Origin: an uncultured Opitutia bacterium
Lineage (GTDB): Bacteria > Verrucomicrobiota > Verrucomicrobiia > Opitutales > Opitutaceae
NCBI GenBank assembly: GCA_903861185.1
Contig: CAIOTK010000347.1
Coordinates: forward strand, 1 to 50,400
Direction: 5' to 3'
Length of the DNA stretch: 50,400 bases
A program made the translations under genes and the position numbers. The notes beneath the pieces were generated by a model. It did no database searches. It was not told where the DNA came from and saw only the letters and a program-made list of their open reading frames with translations. Of the stretch, positions 1 to 9,100 are shown one piece after another. Numbering within the stretch: the stretch's first letter is position 1; each line of letters begins with the position of its first letter.

Positions 1-58
1 CAGCGAGGCGCTCGCGGAGGCCGCCGCCGCGACTAGCGGCGAGGCGATTCATATTTGA
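1..58 (+). CDS. Possible C-terminal end of an unidentified protein (cut by window edge)
   Basis: The second forward frame is open from the window edge to a TGA at 56-58 and would encode an Ala/Glu-rich tail ending SGEAIHI. The composition is compatible with a real C-terminus, but only 18 residues are visible and no family can be named. It would converge on ychF, whose stop lies at 183. The existence of the gene is inferred from the open frame alone. Confidence 0.3.
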   Translation, partial: SEALAEAAAATSGEAIHI

Positions 59-64
59 GCGCAG

Positions 65-182
65 GCCTTCGACGGGGCTCAGGCCAGGTGCCTCGACGGG
101 GCTCAGGCCAAGGGCCTTGAGGAGGCTCTTGCTGGGGGCCTTGACGAGTTCAGGCGGGGGCGTCGTCGCGGCTCAGGCCTGG
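65..182. repeat. Degenerate ~24-bp tandem repeat 3' of ychF
   Basis: An 18-bp unit TCGACGGGGCTCAGGCCA occurs exactly at 69-86 and 93-110. Diverged copies beginning GCCTTGA follow at 114 and 138, and a last partial copy (GCTCAGGCCTGG) ends at 182 against the ychF stop. The spacing is about 24 bp. The core resembles the REP-like intergenic word (CTTCGACxxGCTCAGG) seen in many bacterial genomes; that comparison is from memory. It may act as a REP element or transcription-end structure between convergent genes. Confidence 0.6.
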
Positions 183-1286
183 TCAGTTGTTGAACCGGAA
201 GAGTGCGACGTCGCCGTCTTGGAAGACGTATTCCTTCCCCTCCAGGCGGTACTTTCCCGCCTCGCGCGCCGCGGCGACGCTGCCGAGCGTCACCAAGTCT
301 TGGTACGAGACGACCTCGGCCTTGATGAAGCCCTGCTCAAAGTCTGTGTGGATCACGCCCGCGGCCTGCGGGGCTTTCCAGCCCTTCTTGATTGTCCAAG
401 CGCGGACTTCCTTTTCCCCCGCGGTGAAATAGGTCTGGAGCCCGAGCAGTTGGTAGGTCCCGCGGATCAGCGCGGAGACGCCCGAGTCCGCCACCCCGAG
501 ATCGCGCAGGAAGGCCCGCGCCTCCTCCGGCTCGAGATCGATGAGCTCGGACTCGATCTTCGCGCTGATCGGCACGTAGGCGGCGTCGTGGTGGGTGCGT
601 ACAAATTCCGCGACCTGTTGGACGAACGGGTTGCGCTCGGCGTCCGCGAGGTCGCCTTCGGCGACGTTGCACGCGAAGAGCACGGGCTTGGCGGTCAGCA
701 GCTGGAAGAGCTTCATCTGGACCTTCTCTTCCTCGGTCGCCGGCAGCAGGTTCGCGGTCCGGCCGGCGTTGAGGTGCGGCTCGAGTCGCTGCAGCAAGGC
801 CAGCTCGGCCTGGGCTTCCTTATCCCCGGACTTGGCCTTTTTCAGCGTCTTCTCGATCCGCTTCGTGACCGCGTCGAGGTCCGCGAGCACGAGCTCCGTG
901 GTGATGACCTCGATGTCTCGGATGGGCTGAATCCCGCCCATCGTGTGGACGATGTCCGGGTCCTCAAAGCAGCGCACAACCTGTACGATCGCGTCGACCT
1001 CGCGGATGTTGGCGAGGAACTGGTTGCCGAGGCCCTCGCCCTTGCTGGCGCCAGCGACCAGCCCGGCGATATCGACGAACTCGATCGCGGCGGGGACGAC
1101 GACGTTGGTGCGCGCGATCTTCTGTAGGGCGTAGGCGCGCTCGTCGGGCACGACCACGACGCCGACGTTCGGACTGATCGTGCAGAACGGGTAATTGGCG
1201 GCTTCGGCCTTCCGGGAGCGCGTTAGCGCGTTAAAGAGGGTGGATTTACCGACGTTAGGCAGACCGACGATGCCAGCTTTGAGCAT
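183..1286 (-). CDS. ychF: Redox-regulated ATPase/GTPase YchF (Obg family)
   Basis: This is a universally conserved P-loop NTPase of the Obg/HflX superfamily that binds ribosomes and prefers ATP. The 367 residues match the usual YchF length. Visible motifs are the P-loop GLPNVGKS near residues 7-14, the switch region [17 protein letters not shown], an NVAE motif in place of the canonical NKxD (the reason the family prefers ATP), and the C-terminal TGS-like domain with [16 protein letters not shown]. The start is the ATG at 1286, where homology begins. The frame stays open further upstream, but that extension overlaps rpsP antisense and looks non-coding. The gene is divergent from rpsP across 103 bp, and its leader is C-rich without a Shine-Dalgarno sequence. 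Confidence 0.97.
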   Translation of the reverse strand: MLKAGIVGLPNVGKSTLFNALTRSRKAEAANYPFCTISPNVGVVVVPDERAYALQKIARTNVVVPAAIEFVDIAGLVAGASKGEGLGNQFLANIREVDAIVQVVRCFEDPDIVHTMGGIQPIRDIEVITTELVLADLDAVTKRIEKTLKKAKSGDKEAQAELALLQRLEPHLNAGRTANLLPATEEEKVQMKLFQLLTAKPVLFACNVAEGDLADAERNPFVQQVAEFVRTHHDAAYVPISAKIESELIDLEPEEARAFLRDLGVADSGVSALIRGTYQLLGLQTYFTAGEKEVRAWTIKKGWKAPQAAGVIHTDFEQGFIKAEVVSYQDLVTLGSVAAAREAGKYRLEGKEYVFQDGDVALFRFNN

Positions 1287-1317
1287 AGGGGGGCGAGGGA
1301 GGGCGCGGAAGCGGGGC

Positions 1318-1346
1318 TTGACAAGCCGATTGTGGACCGGTGATCT
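1318..1346 (+). promoter_or_regulatory. Candidate sigma-70-type promoter for rpsP
   Basis: A perfect -35 hexamer TTGACA lies at 1318-1323, in the ychF-rpsP divergent gap and 67 nt before the rpsP start. The hexamer 17 bp downstream (TGATCT, 1341-1346) is a poor -10 match, so only the -35 half is convincing. Confidence 0.35.
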
Positions 1347-1389
1347 GGCCAGCTTTTCCAAGTTAGAACCGTTCCGCAATCTCCCAGAC

Positions 1390-1650
1390 ATGGCCCTTAA
1401 AATCCGTCTTACCAAGGTCGGCTCCGTCCACCAGCCGCTGTATCGTGTGGTCGTCGCCGAAGCGCGTTCCCGCCGTGATGGCGCCGCGGTCGAGAACCTT
1501 GGCACCTATACGCCGAAGTCCAAGGGCTCTCCGGTCAACCTTAACCTCGAGCGCGTCGACTACTGGCTGAGCAAGGGCGCCACGCCGACCGATACGATGC
1601 ACGCGATGATCAAGAAGGTCCGCCGTGCCACCGCGGCTGCCGCGAGCTGA
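1390..1650 (+). CDS. rpsP: 30S ribosomal protein S16
   Basis: This is a small-subunit ribosomal protein that binds the 5' domain of 16S rRNA and helps assembly. The 86-residue product begins MALKIRLTKVGS, followed by YRVVVAEARSRRDG and ENLGTYTP, the standard S16 blocks. It ends in an Ala-rich tail. The ATG at 1390 is where S16 homology begins; the upstream open frame is antisense to ychF. No purine-rich ribosome-binding site precedes it (the leader ends CTCCCAGAC). It heads the rpsP-trmD-rplS cluster. In most bacteria rimM sits directly after rpsP, and it is absent here. Confidence 0.98.
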   Translation: MALKIRLTKVGSVHQPLYRVVVAEARSRRDGAAVENLGTYTPKSKGSPVNLNLERVDYWLSKGATPTDTMHAMIKKVRRATAAAAS

Positions 1651-1673
1651 TTTCTCGAACGCATTTGGTTTTT

Positions 1674-1698
1674 CCGCCCGGGCCTCGTGCCCGGGCGG
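1674..1698 (+). terminator. Perfect 10-bp hairpin between rpsP and trmD (attenuator or terminator)
   Basis: The arms CCGCCCGGGC (1674-1683) and GCCCGGGCGG (1689-1698) pair perfectly around the loop CTCGT and are followed by TTTCGTTT. It lies 23 nt after the rpsP stop and 21 nt before the trmD ATG. It is therefore likely to make transcript levels of rpsP and trmD unequal, by partial termination or by protecting the rpsP mRNA 3' end. Confidence 0.65.
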
Positions 1699-1719
1699 TT
1701 TCGTTTCCAGCCCCCGCGC

Positions 1720-2394
1720 ATGCCGCTCTCGGTCGATGTCATCACCCTGTTCCCGCGGATGCTGGACGGGTTTCTCGCCGAGAGCATCCTCGGTAAGGGC
1801 ATCGCGGCGGGCAGTCTGGCGGTCCGGGTGCACGATTTGAGGAACTGGACCACGGATCGGCACCGGACGGCGGATGATCGGCCCTTCGGGGGCGGCGCCG
1901 GGATGGTGCTGAAACCCGAGCCGGTCTTCGCCGCGATGGAGCAACTGCAGACCCCGGGCTGCCGTCGGATTTACCTGTCTCCAGACGGCCGGCCGTTCTC
2001 GGCCGCGCTCGCGCAGGAGCTCGCGCGTGAGACGCACCTGATTTTCCTCAGTGGTCACTACGAAGGTATCGACCAGCGGATTCGCGACCGGGTAATCGAT
2101 CAGGAGATATCTATTGGGGACTACGTGCTCACCAACGGCACCCTTGCCGCCGCGGTCGTCATCGACGCCCTCGCGCGTTTCATCCCGGGCGTGCTGGGGC
2201 AGGAAAAGTCATTGACGCACGAATCCTTCACCAGCAGCTTGCTCGACTTTCCTCAATACACGCGTCCCGCCGAGTTCCGGGGCATGTCCGTTCCCGAAGT
2301 CCTCCTCTCCGGAAACCATGCCGAGATCGAACGCTGGCGGCACGCGCGTCAGGTGGAAAAAACCCGCCAAGTCCGACCCGATTTGCTCAAATAA
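1720..2394 (+). CDS. trmD: tRNA (guanine-N1)-methyltransferase TrmD, variant active site
   Basis: The enzyme methylates G37 of tRNAs with SAM and prevents +1 frameshifts. The 224 residues contain the SPOUT trefoil-knot blocks: DDRPFGGGAGMVLKP (53-66), SGHYEGIDQRI (111-121), SIGDYVL (131-137), RFIPGVLG (153-160) and PEVLLSGNHAEIERWR near 192-207. Two conserved positions differ from the E. coli/Haemophilus type. The usual SGGELP loop reads TNGTLA (138-143), and the aspartate of EDSF, proposed general base D169, is a glutamate (HESF, 167-170). The conserved arginine (R153) is kept. The start at 1720 (MPLSVDVITLF) fits the family; an upstream ATG-less extension would run through the hairpin. Confidence 0.95.
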   Translation: MPLSVDVITLFPRMLDGFLAESILGKGIAAGSLAVRVHDLRNWTTDRHRTADDRPFGGGAGMVLKPEPVFAAMEQLQTPGCRRIYLSPDGRPFSAALAQELARETHLIFLSGHYEGIDQRIRDRVIDQEISIGDYVLTNGTLAAAVVIDALARFIPGVLGQEKSLTHESFTSSLLDFPQYTRPAEFRGMSVPEVLLSGNHAEIERWRHARQVEKTRQVRPDLLK

Positions 2395-2403
2395 CCAACC
2401 GTT

Positions 2404-2832
2404 ATGAACCCGATCATCCAGGAAATCACCGCCCATCAGGTGAAGAAAGACGTCACGCCCTTCAAAGTTGGCGACGGCGTGCGCGTCCACACCAAGGTCC
2501 GTGAAGGCGACAAGGAGCGGGTCCAGATCTACGCTGGCATTGTGATCGCGCGTAAGGGCCACGGTATCCACGAGACGTTCACGGTGCGCCGCCTCAGCTA
2601 CGGCGAGGGCGTCGAGCGGGTGTTCCCGGTGAATTCACCGAACATCGAGAAGATCGAGGTGGAGCGCGAGTCCGAGGCGATGCGCGCGCGGCTTTACTAC
2701 CTGCGTGGTCGCACCGGCAAAGCCGCCGTCGCGATCAAGGAGAAGGATCGTGCCGCTGAGATCCACGCCAAGCACGAGGCGGAGAAGGCGGCCAAGGCGG
2801 CCGCTGCCGCCACGCCTAAGGCGGGGGCCTGA
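2404..2832 (+). CDS. rplS: 50S ribosomal protein L19
   Basis: L19 sits at the 30S-50S interface. The 142-residue product contains the family core: [20 protein letters not shown] (residues 20-39), [18 protein letters not shown], and the [13 protein letters not shown] block. It carries a longer than usual C-terminal Ala/Lys tail of about 30 residues after [11 protein letters not shown]. It lies only 9 nt after the trmD stop, so it is co-transcribed. Its leader (CAAATAACCAACCGTT) has no Shine-Dalgarno sequence. A strong terminator ends the unit. Confidence 0.98.
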   Translation: MNPIIQEITAHQVKKDVTPFKVGDGVRVHTKVREGDKERVQIYAGIVIARKGHGIHETFTVRRLSYGEGVERVFPVNSPNIEKIEVERESEAMRARLYYLRGRTGKAAVAIKEKDRAAEIHAKHEAEKAAKAAAAATPKAGA

Positions 2833-2869
2833 GTTTACCGCCTCCGGGCGTAACGCTCGGCCGCTGACG

Positions 2870-2899
2870 AAACCGTCGCCCTCCAGCGACGGTTTTTTT
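2870..2899 (+). terminator. Intrinsic terminator after rplS
   Basis: The stem AAACCGTCGC (2870-2879) pairs with GCGACGGTTT (2886-2895) around a six-base loop and continues into an unbroken T-tract to 2899. It is a textbook Rho-independent terminator closing the rpsP-trmD-rplS unit. Confidence 0.9.
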
Positions 2900-2969
2900 G
2901 CGCCCCCGCGGCCCAACTTCAGGCTTCCCCGGGCGGGGCGCTGACTGTAGGCCTTGCGGGTTTTCCCTT

Positions 2970-4964
2970 ATGACGCTTCAGACCCTCCTCCTCGGCAAAG
3001 CCGCTAACCAGGCCCGCGGGCTCGCGATCGACGCGGTGCACGCCTGTTCCTCCGGGCATTTGGGTCTGCCGTTGGGGGCGGCGGAGATCGGGGCGGTCCT
3101 TTTTGGGCATGCGCTCGTGCACAACCCAGAGCGCCCCCGCTGGATCAATCGGGACCGTTTCGTCCTCTCGGCCGGCCACGGTTCGATGTTCCTCTATGCG
3201 TGGCTGCACCTGAGCGGGTATGACGTGCCCCTCGAGCAGGTGCGGCAGTTCCGTGTGCTGCACAGCACCACCCCTGGGCATCCGGAATTCCGCGAGACGC
3301 CCGGGGTCGAGTGCACCACGGGTCCGCTCGGCCAAGGCATCGGTAACGCGGTCGGGATGGCCCTCGCTGGGCAAATGGCCGCCGCTCGTCTGAACACTCC
3401 GGAGCACCCGATCCTCGATTATCGCGTGGTCTGCCTCGCGGGTGATGGCTGTATGCAAGAGGGCGTTGCGATGGAGGCGGTGGCCTTCGCGGGGCACCAG
3501 CGACTCGACAACCTCATCCTCATTTACGATGCCAACGCGGTCACGCTCGACGCGATGGCGGACAAGACCCAGAGCGAAGATACGGCGCTGCGTTTCAAGT
3601 CTTTGGGCTGGGACGTGCAGGCAGTCGATGGACACGCGATGCCCGACTTCCTCCGCGCTTTCAACCGGGCCCGCAAGGCGCGTTCCGGCCGCCCCCAGCT
3701 GATCATCGCCCGGACCGAAATTGGCCGCGGCATCCCGGAGGTCGCTGGTACGGCGAAGGGCCACGGTGAGGGCGGCGCGAAGTTCGCGGCCGCGGCGCGG
3801 GCTGGCCTCGGCCTGCCGGCGGAGGAGCACTTTCACGTTAGCGAGGACGTCCGCGCCTATTTCCAAGGCCATCGGGAGCGCCTGATCCGCGCCTGCAACA
3901 AGTGGTACCGGCAGTTCAAGGCTTGGCGCGAGGCCAACCCGGAACGGGCCGCGTTGCTGGACGGCGCGGCCCCCGAGAAGTGCCCCTCGGCCGAGGAGCT
4001 CCTGGCTGCGGTACCCGCCTTTGCCGCCGACGCCAAACTGGCCACGCGGGCGGCCGGCCGCGACGTCCTGCAGCCTTTGGCCGCGCGTCTGCCCCTGCTG
4101 ATCGGCGGGAGTGCTGACCTCTATGGCTCCACGCTGAATTACATCGCGGCCTCCACCGACTGCGAGCCGGGCAGTCGCGCCGGGCGCAACGTGCGCTTCG
4201 GCATCCGGGAGCATGCGATGGCTGCGATCGCCAACGGCATCGCCTACGACGGCCTGTTCCGCCCGAGCATCGCCACGTTCCTCGTTTTTGCGGACTACGC
4301 CCGGCCCGCGATGCGGTTGGCGGCCCTCGCACGGTTGCCGGTGGTCTACATTTACACGCACGATTCCATTGGGGTGGGGGAGGACGGCCCGACCCACCAA
4401 CCGGTGGAAACCATCGCCGGGCTCCGGGTGATTCCGGGCCTCGACCTCATCCGGCCCGCGGATCCGGAGGAGACCGCCGGGGCTTATGCCGCCGCGCTCT
4501 CTCGGGTTGACGGTCCCACGGTGCTGGCGCTGACACGCCAGGTCCTCCCTACGCTCGCGGCGATCCCCGCCGAGATTCGCCGGCAGGGCGCGCTGCGGGG
4601 CGCCTACGTAGCCGTCCGCGAGCAGGCGCCGCTCGAATGCATCCTGCTGGCCACTGGCAGCGAGGTGCAATTGGCCCTCGAGGCCGCGCGGATCTTGGGG
4701 CCGGGCACCCGGGTGGTTTCAATGCCGTGCACGCAGCGCTTTGACCGCCAGGCAGCAGATTATCGCGAGTCGGTGCTCCCCTCGGCCTGCCGCCGGCGGG
4801 TTGCAGTCGAGGCCGGCGTCACGGGCGGCTGGTATCGCTACGTCGGGCTCGACGGTCGTGTGGTGGGTATCGATCGGTTCGGCCTGAGCGCGCCGGCGCC
4901 GGTGGCCTTCCGCGAGCTCGGTCTGACCGTCGATGCTATCGTGGCCGCCGCGCGCGCAGGCTGA
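2970..4964 (+). CDS. tkt: Transketolase
   Basis: This thiamine-diphosphate enzyme of the non-oxidative pentose phosphate pathway moves two-carbon ketol units between sugar phosphates. The 664 residues are the normal length. Visible features are the substrate/TPP histidines SGH (H30) and AGHGSM (H70), the TPP/Mg motif GDGCMQEG (158-165) ending near YDAN, the catalytic glutamate in [13 protein letters not shown] (E414), and the pyrimidine domain [15 protein letters not shown]. The start is the ATG at 2970; upstream residues read through the rplS terminator and are not conserved. The leader (GGGTTTTCCCTT) is pyrimidine-rich with no Shine-Dalgarno. It is probably monocistronic, since the next gene starts 69 nt on. 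Confidence 0.97.
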   Translation: MTLQTLLLGKAANQARGLAIDAVHACSSGHLGLPLGAAEIGAVLFGHALVHNPERPRWINRDRFVLSAGHGSMFLYAWLHLSGYDVPLEQVRQFRVLHSTTPGHPEFRETPGVECTTGPLGQGIGNAVGMALAGQMAAARLNTPEHPILDYRVVCLAGDGCMQEGVAMEAVAFAGHQRLDNLILIYDANAVTLDAMADKTQSEDTALRFKSLGWDVQAVDGHAMPDFLRAFNRARKARSGRPQLIIARTEIGRGIPEVAGTAKGHGEGGAKFAAAARAGLGLPAEEHFHVSEDVRAYFQGHRERLIRACNKWYRQFKAWREANPERAALLDGAAPEKCPSAEELLAAVPAFAADAKLATRAAGRDVLQPLAARLPLLIGGSADLYGSTLNYIAASTDCEPGSRAGRNVRFGIREHAMAAIANGIAYDGLFRPSIATFLVFADYARPAMRLAALARLPVVYIYTHDSIGVGEDGPTHQPVETIAGLRVIPGLDLIRPADPEETAGAYAAALSRVDGPTVLALTRQVLPTLAAIPAEIRRQGALRGAYVAVREQAPLECILLATGSEVQLALEAARILGPGTRVVSMPCTQRFDRQAADYRESVLPSACRRRVAVEAGVTGGWYRYVGLDGRVVGIDRFGLSAPAPVAFRELGLTVDAIVAAARAG

Positions 4965-5033
4965 GCCCGGCGGGCCCGAGATTGCAGGTTGCGTCCGGGC
5001 CAACCGCGGTCAGCCTCGGTCATTCTCTTTCCC

Positions 5034-6155
5034 ATGCTGAAGAAGTTTCTCCTCCTGCTCACGGCATTCGTGACGGTCACACTGGTGCTGGGCGCGGCCA
5101 AGGCGAACCAGATCAAGAAGCTGGCTGCGGCTCCGCGCACGATGCCCCCCGCCGGCGTCGCGGCGACGGCGGCCCGGAGTGAGGAATGGCGCTCGACCCT
5201 GCACGCGATCGGCACGCTGGCCCCGGTCGCAGGAATGACCATCGCCGCAGACGCCGACGGGATCGTGGTGCGGGTCGCCGCCGAGAACGGGGCGGCCGTG
5301 AGGGCCGGCGATCTCCTGGTTGAGCTGGACAGCTCGGTCGAGGTCGCGCAGCGGGAGTCGGCGCGGGCTCGGGCGGAACTCGCCCGCGTGAACATCACGC
5401 GGCAGGAGGAGCTCTGGCAGCGCAAGGCGATCGCGAAGGTCGAGTACGACACGGCGGTGGCCGCCCGCAAGCAGGCGGAGGCGGACGTGGCGGCTCTCGA
5501 CGCGGTGATCGCGAAGAAGCAGGTCCGGGCGCCCTTCGCGGGGCGGGCTGGGCTCCGCCTTGTCAATCCCGGGCAGTACGTGGGCCGCGGGGCGCCCCTA
5601 CTCCCGCTGCAGCAGCTAGACCCGATGTACGTTAATTTCAGTATTCCGCAGCGGCATCTGCCCGACCTCGCCCTCGGCCGCAAGGTGGCCCTGCGGGTCG
5701 ACGCCTTCCCGGAAGCTGCCTATGCGGGCGAGGTCACGGCGATCAACTCCACGGTGGACGCGGCCACGCGCAATATAACGGTGCAGGCCACGGTGGCCAA
5801 TCCGGGGGAGAAACTGCGGGCGGGGATGTTCGTGCGGGTCGAGGTTGAGTTGCCCGAGGCGATCCCGGTAATCGTGGTCCCGGCCACCGCAGTGGCTTAT
5901 GCCCCCTTTGGAAACTCCATTTTCATCGTGGAGAAGATGAAGGGCGCGGATGGGCAGGAGTACCTCGGGGTGAGGCAGCAGTTTGTTGAGGTCTCCTCCC
6001 ACCGCGGCGACCTAGTGGCGGTCAAAGGCGGCGTGAAGCCGGGCGAGCAGGTGGTGACCGCGGGCGTGTTCAAGCTCCGCAACGGCGCCCCGGTGCAGGT
6101 CAACAACGCGGGCCAACCGGCGGCCAGCGCCAACCCGCGTCCGACCAACTCCTGA
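5034..6155 (+). CDS. RND efflux periplasmic adaptor (membrane fusion protein, AcrA/MexA-like)
   Basis: This is a periplasmic adaptor that joins an inner-membrane RND pump to an outer-membrane channel. The 373 residues begin with an uncleaved or signal-type hydrophobic segment (MLKKFLLLLTAFVTVTLVLG). The barrel-sandwich/lipoyl half follows (DADGIVVRVAAENGAAVRAGD), then an alpha-hairpin rich in Ala/Arg/Glu (about 100-160), the second lipoyl half (VRAPFAGRAGLRLVNPGQYV), the beta-barrel (VNFSIPQRHL) and the membrane-proximal domain. There is no lipobox cysteine. The C-terminus is low-complexity. It is first in a three-gene efflux operon, 19 nt ahead of the pump gene. Confidence 0.93.
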   Translation: MLKKFLLLLTAFVTVTLVLGAAKANQIKKLAAAPRTMPPAGVAATAARSEEWRSTLHAIGTLAPVAGMTIAADADGIVVRVAAENGAAVRAGDLLVELDSSVEVAQRESARARAELARVNITRQEELWQRKAIAKVEYDTAVAARKQAEADVAALDAVIAKKQVRAPFAGRAGLRLVNPGQYVGRGAPLLPLQQLDPMYVNFSIPQRHLPDLALGRKVALRVDAFPEAAYAGEVTAINSTVDAATRNITVQATVANPGEKLRAGMFVRVEVELPEAIPVIVVPATAVAYAPFGNSIFIVEKMKGADGQEYLGVRQQFVEVSSHRGDLVAVKGGVKPGEQVVTAGVFKLRNGAPVQVNNAGQPAASANPRPTNS

Positions 6156-6174
6156 GGCCCGCGCCCGCCCGCCG

Positions 6175-9100
6175 ATGCAAGAGCGCAGCTTCACCGATCT
6201 GTTCGTCCGCAAGCCGGTGGTGGCCCTCGTGGTCAACATCACCCTGCTCGTGCTCGGGGTCGTCTCCTTTTACCAGCTGAATACGCGGCAGTACCCGCGG
6301 AGCGACAGTGCGGTGGTCAAGATCAGCACGGTCTACTTCGGCGCCAGCGCCGAGACGGTGCGCGGCTACATCACGACCCAACTTGAGCGGGTCGTCGCCA
6401 GCGCCGACGGCATCGACTACATCGAGTCGGAGAGCCGGGCGGGCTTCAGCTTAATCAGCGTCTACCTGCGGCTGAACTACGACACGAACGCCGCGCTGGC
6501 GCAGATCAGCTCGAAGATCGACCAGGTGCGCAGCGAGCTGCCCCCGGAGGCCGAGTCACCGACGATCAGCGTCGAGACCAGCGACAACCAGTTCGCGTCG
6601 ATGTACATCAGCTTTTACGGGGACCAGCTCGCGCCCAATCAGGTCACCGACTACCTCAACCGGATGGTCCAGCCGGCCCTTTCCTCGGTCAAGGGGGTGC
6701 AGCGGGCAGACATCTTGGGCGGACGGGTGTTCGCGATGCGGGTCTGGCTGAAGCCCGACGCCCTCGCAGCCCACGGGATCAGCCCGGCGGAGGTGCGGCA
6801 GGCGCTCGCCACCAACAACGCGCTGGCAGCGGTGGGCTCCACCAAGGGCACGATGCTCACGATGAGCCTAGTCGCGAACACGGATCTCCGCAGCGCGGCT
6901 GAGTTCCGCGAGCTCGTGGTGGCGCGTCGGGGCGATACTATCGTGCGGCTGTCCGATGTGGCCGAAGTGGTTCTTGGCGCCGAGACCTACGACGATGAAG
7001 TCCGCTTCGCCGGCGAGAGCGCCACGTTTATGGGGATTTGGGTGCTCCCCACTGAGAGCACGGTGGAGGTGGTCAAGCGGGTGAGGGCGCTACTGCCGAC
7101 GATCGAGCGCGACCTGCCGGGCGGACTCCGGATGCGCGTGGGCTACGATGCCACGAAGTATATCGACGACTCCCTCCGCGAGATCCTCCGTACCCTAGCC
7201 GAAACGCTCGTGATCGTCGCCTTGGTCATCTTCCTCTTCCTCGGCTCGCTCCGCTCGGTGATTATCCCGCTAGTGGCGATGCCGCTCTCCCTGCTCGGCG
7301 CCCTAACGATGATGCTGGCCTTTGGCTTCACCATCAACCTGCTCACCCTGCTCGCGGTGGTCCTCGCGGTCGGTATCGTGGTCGACGATGCCATTGTAGT
7401 GGTCGAGAACGTGGAGCGCCATATCCGCGCCGGTCAGACGCCCTTCGACGCCGCGCTGCTGGGGGCCCGCGAACTCGTCGGTCCCGTGATCTCGATGACG
7501 ATCACGCTGGCGGCGGTCTATGCCCCAATCGCGTTCCAAGGAGGGCTGACGGGGGCGCTCTTCCGCGAGTTCGCCCTAACCCTCGCCGGCGCGGTTGCCA
7601 TCTCCGGCTTCGTGGCCCTCACGCTTTCTCCGATGATGAGCGCCCAGCTGCTGCGCGGCGGCGCGCACGAGGAGCGGGGGCTGGTCGGCCTGTCCAACCG
7701 CCTGTTCGACCGGCTTAGGGATTCCTACGAGGGTGTCGTCGGCGCGATGCTCTCCCTACGCGCCGATCGGCGTCCGGCTTGGGTTCTCGCGGGCTGGTCC
7801 CTGATCGCCTGGCTGCCGCTGTGGCCCCTAGCCGTGGGCGTGGTGTGGCTCCTCTTCGGAGCCGATGGGGTGAAGGCGGCCGCGGTGCCCGCGGCACTCG
7901 GCCTGCTGGGGGCCAGTGTGCTCGGGGCCATTTTAGTCTTCGCCTTCGACCTAGCGCTAGGGCGGCGGTACCGCACGGTGCAGTTCGTGCTGGCCGGGTC
8001 ACTGCTGCTCACGGTTTTGCTCCTGCCCTTCTTCCAATTCGCGCAGAGCGAGCTCGCGCCGAAGGAAGACCAAGGTGTCGTCTTCAGCATTCTCGCCCCG
8101 TCGCCCACGGCCACGATCGAGCAGAACTCAATTTATGCCCGCGAGGTGCAGAAGATTTACCAGTCCGTGCCTGAGTACGATGCTTCGTTCCAGGTGACCT
8201 CCGCCAATTTCGGCATCTCCGGGATGATCCTGAAACCGTGGTCGGAGCGCCGCCGGACCTCGGTGGAGATCGGCGACTCCCTCCAGGCGCCCGCGGCGGC
8301 GGTGGCCGGGGTGAACGTGATCGTCAACACCCCGGATCCGCTTCCGGCTGGCGGGCAGCTCCCGATCGAGTTCGTGCTACGTTCAACCGCCAGCCACCGT
8401 GAGATGCTGGATGTCGCCCAGCAATTGGTGATCCACGCCAATACCCAAGACCCCGCCGCGGGCGGGCCGCCGGTCTTCTATTTTGCCGACAAGGACCTCA
8501 AGTTCGATCTGCCACAGGCCGAGATCGAGATCGACCGGGAGAAGGTCGCGGCGATGGGCCTCAGCCTAGTTGATGTCGCGCGCGACCTCGGCTCGATGTT
8601 AGGCGGCGGCTACGTCAACCGCTTCGTTAACGATGGCCGTAGCTATCGGGTCATCCCCCAAGTCGAGCGCGGCGAGCGGCTGAACGCGGAGCAGTTGCTG
8701 AATTACCACATCCGCGGGCCGCAGGGGCAGTTGATCTCGTTGGGCACGATTGCCTCTATCCGCGAGACGGTGCAGCCCCGCACCCTCAACCGCTTCCAGC
8801 AGCTCAACTCGGTCAAGATCACGGGGGTGGGACCGAGTATCGATGCGGCGCTGCGGAAGCTGGAGGCGAAGGCGGCCGAGATTCTACCGGCTGGCTACAC
8901 GATCGACTACGGCGGGCAGTCGCGCCAGCTGCGGACCGAGGGCAAGGCGCTGGGCAAGGCGGCGCTGCTCGCGGTGCTGCTCATCTTCTTGGTGCTCGCG
9001 GCGCAGTTCAACAGCTTCCGCGACCCCTTCATTATTCTGCTGGGCTCGGTGCCCCTAGCGATCGTCGCCGCGATGCTGCCGGTCTTCCTCGGCGTGAGCA

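Noticed and set aside
117-1127. Long forward open frame antisense to ychF
   Set aside because: It is a high-GC shadow of ychF with no recognisable family or signal. ychF itself is certain.
1363-2058. Minus-strand open frame over rpsP/trmD
   Set aside because: It mirrors two confident genes and shows no motif. Composition is typical of antisense high-GC frames.
2919-4670. 583-residue minus-strand open frame across transketolase
   Set aside because: His/Arg/Gly-rich with no domain, and it lies fully antisense to tkt.
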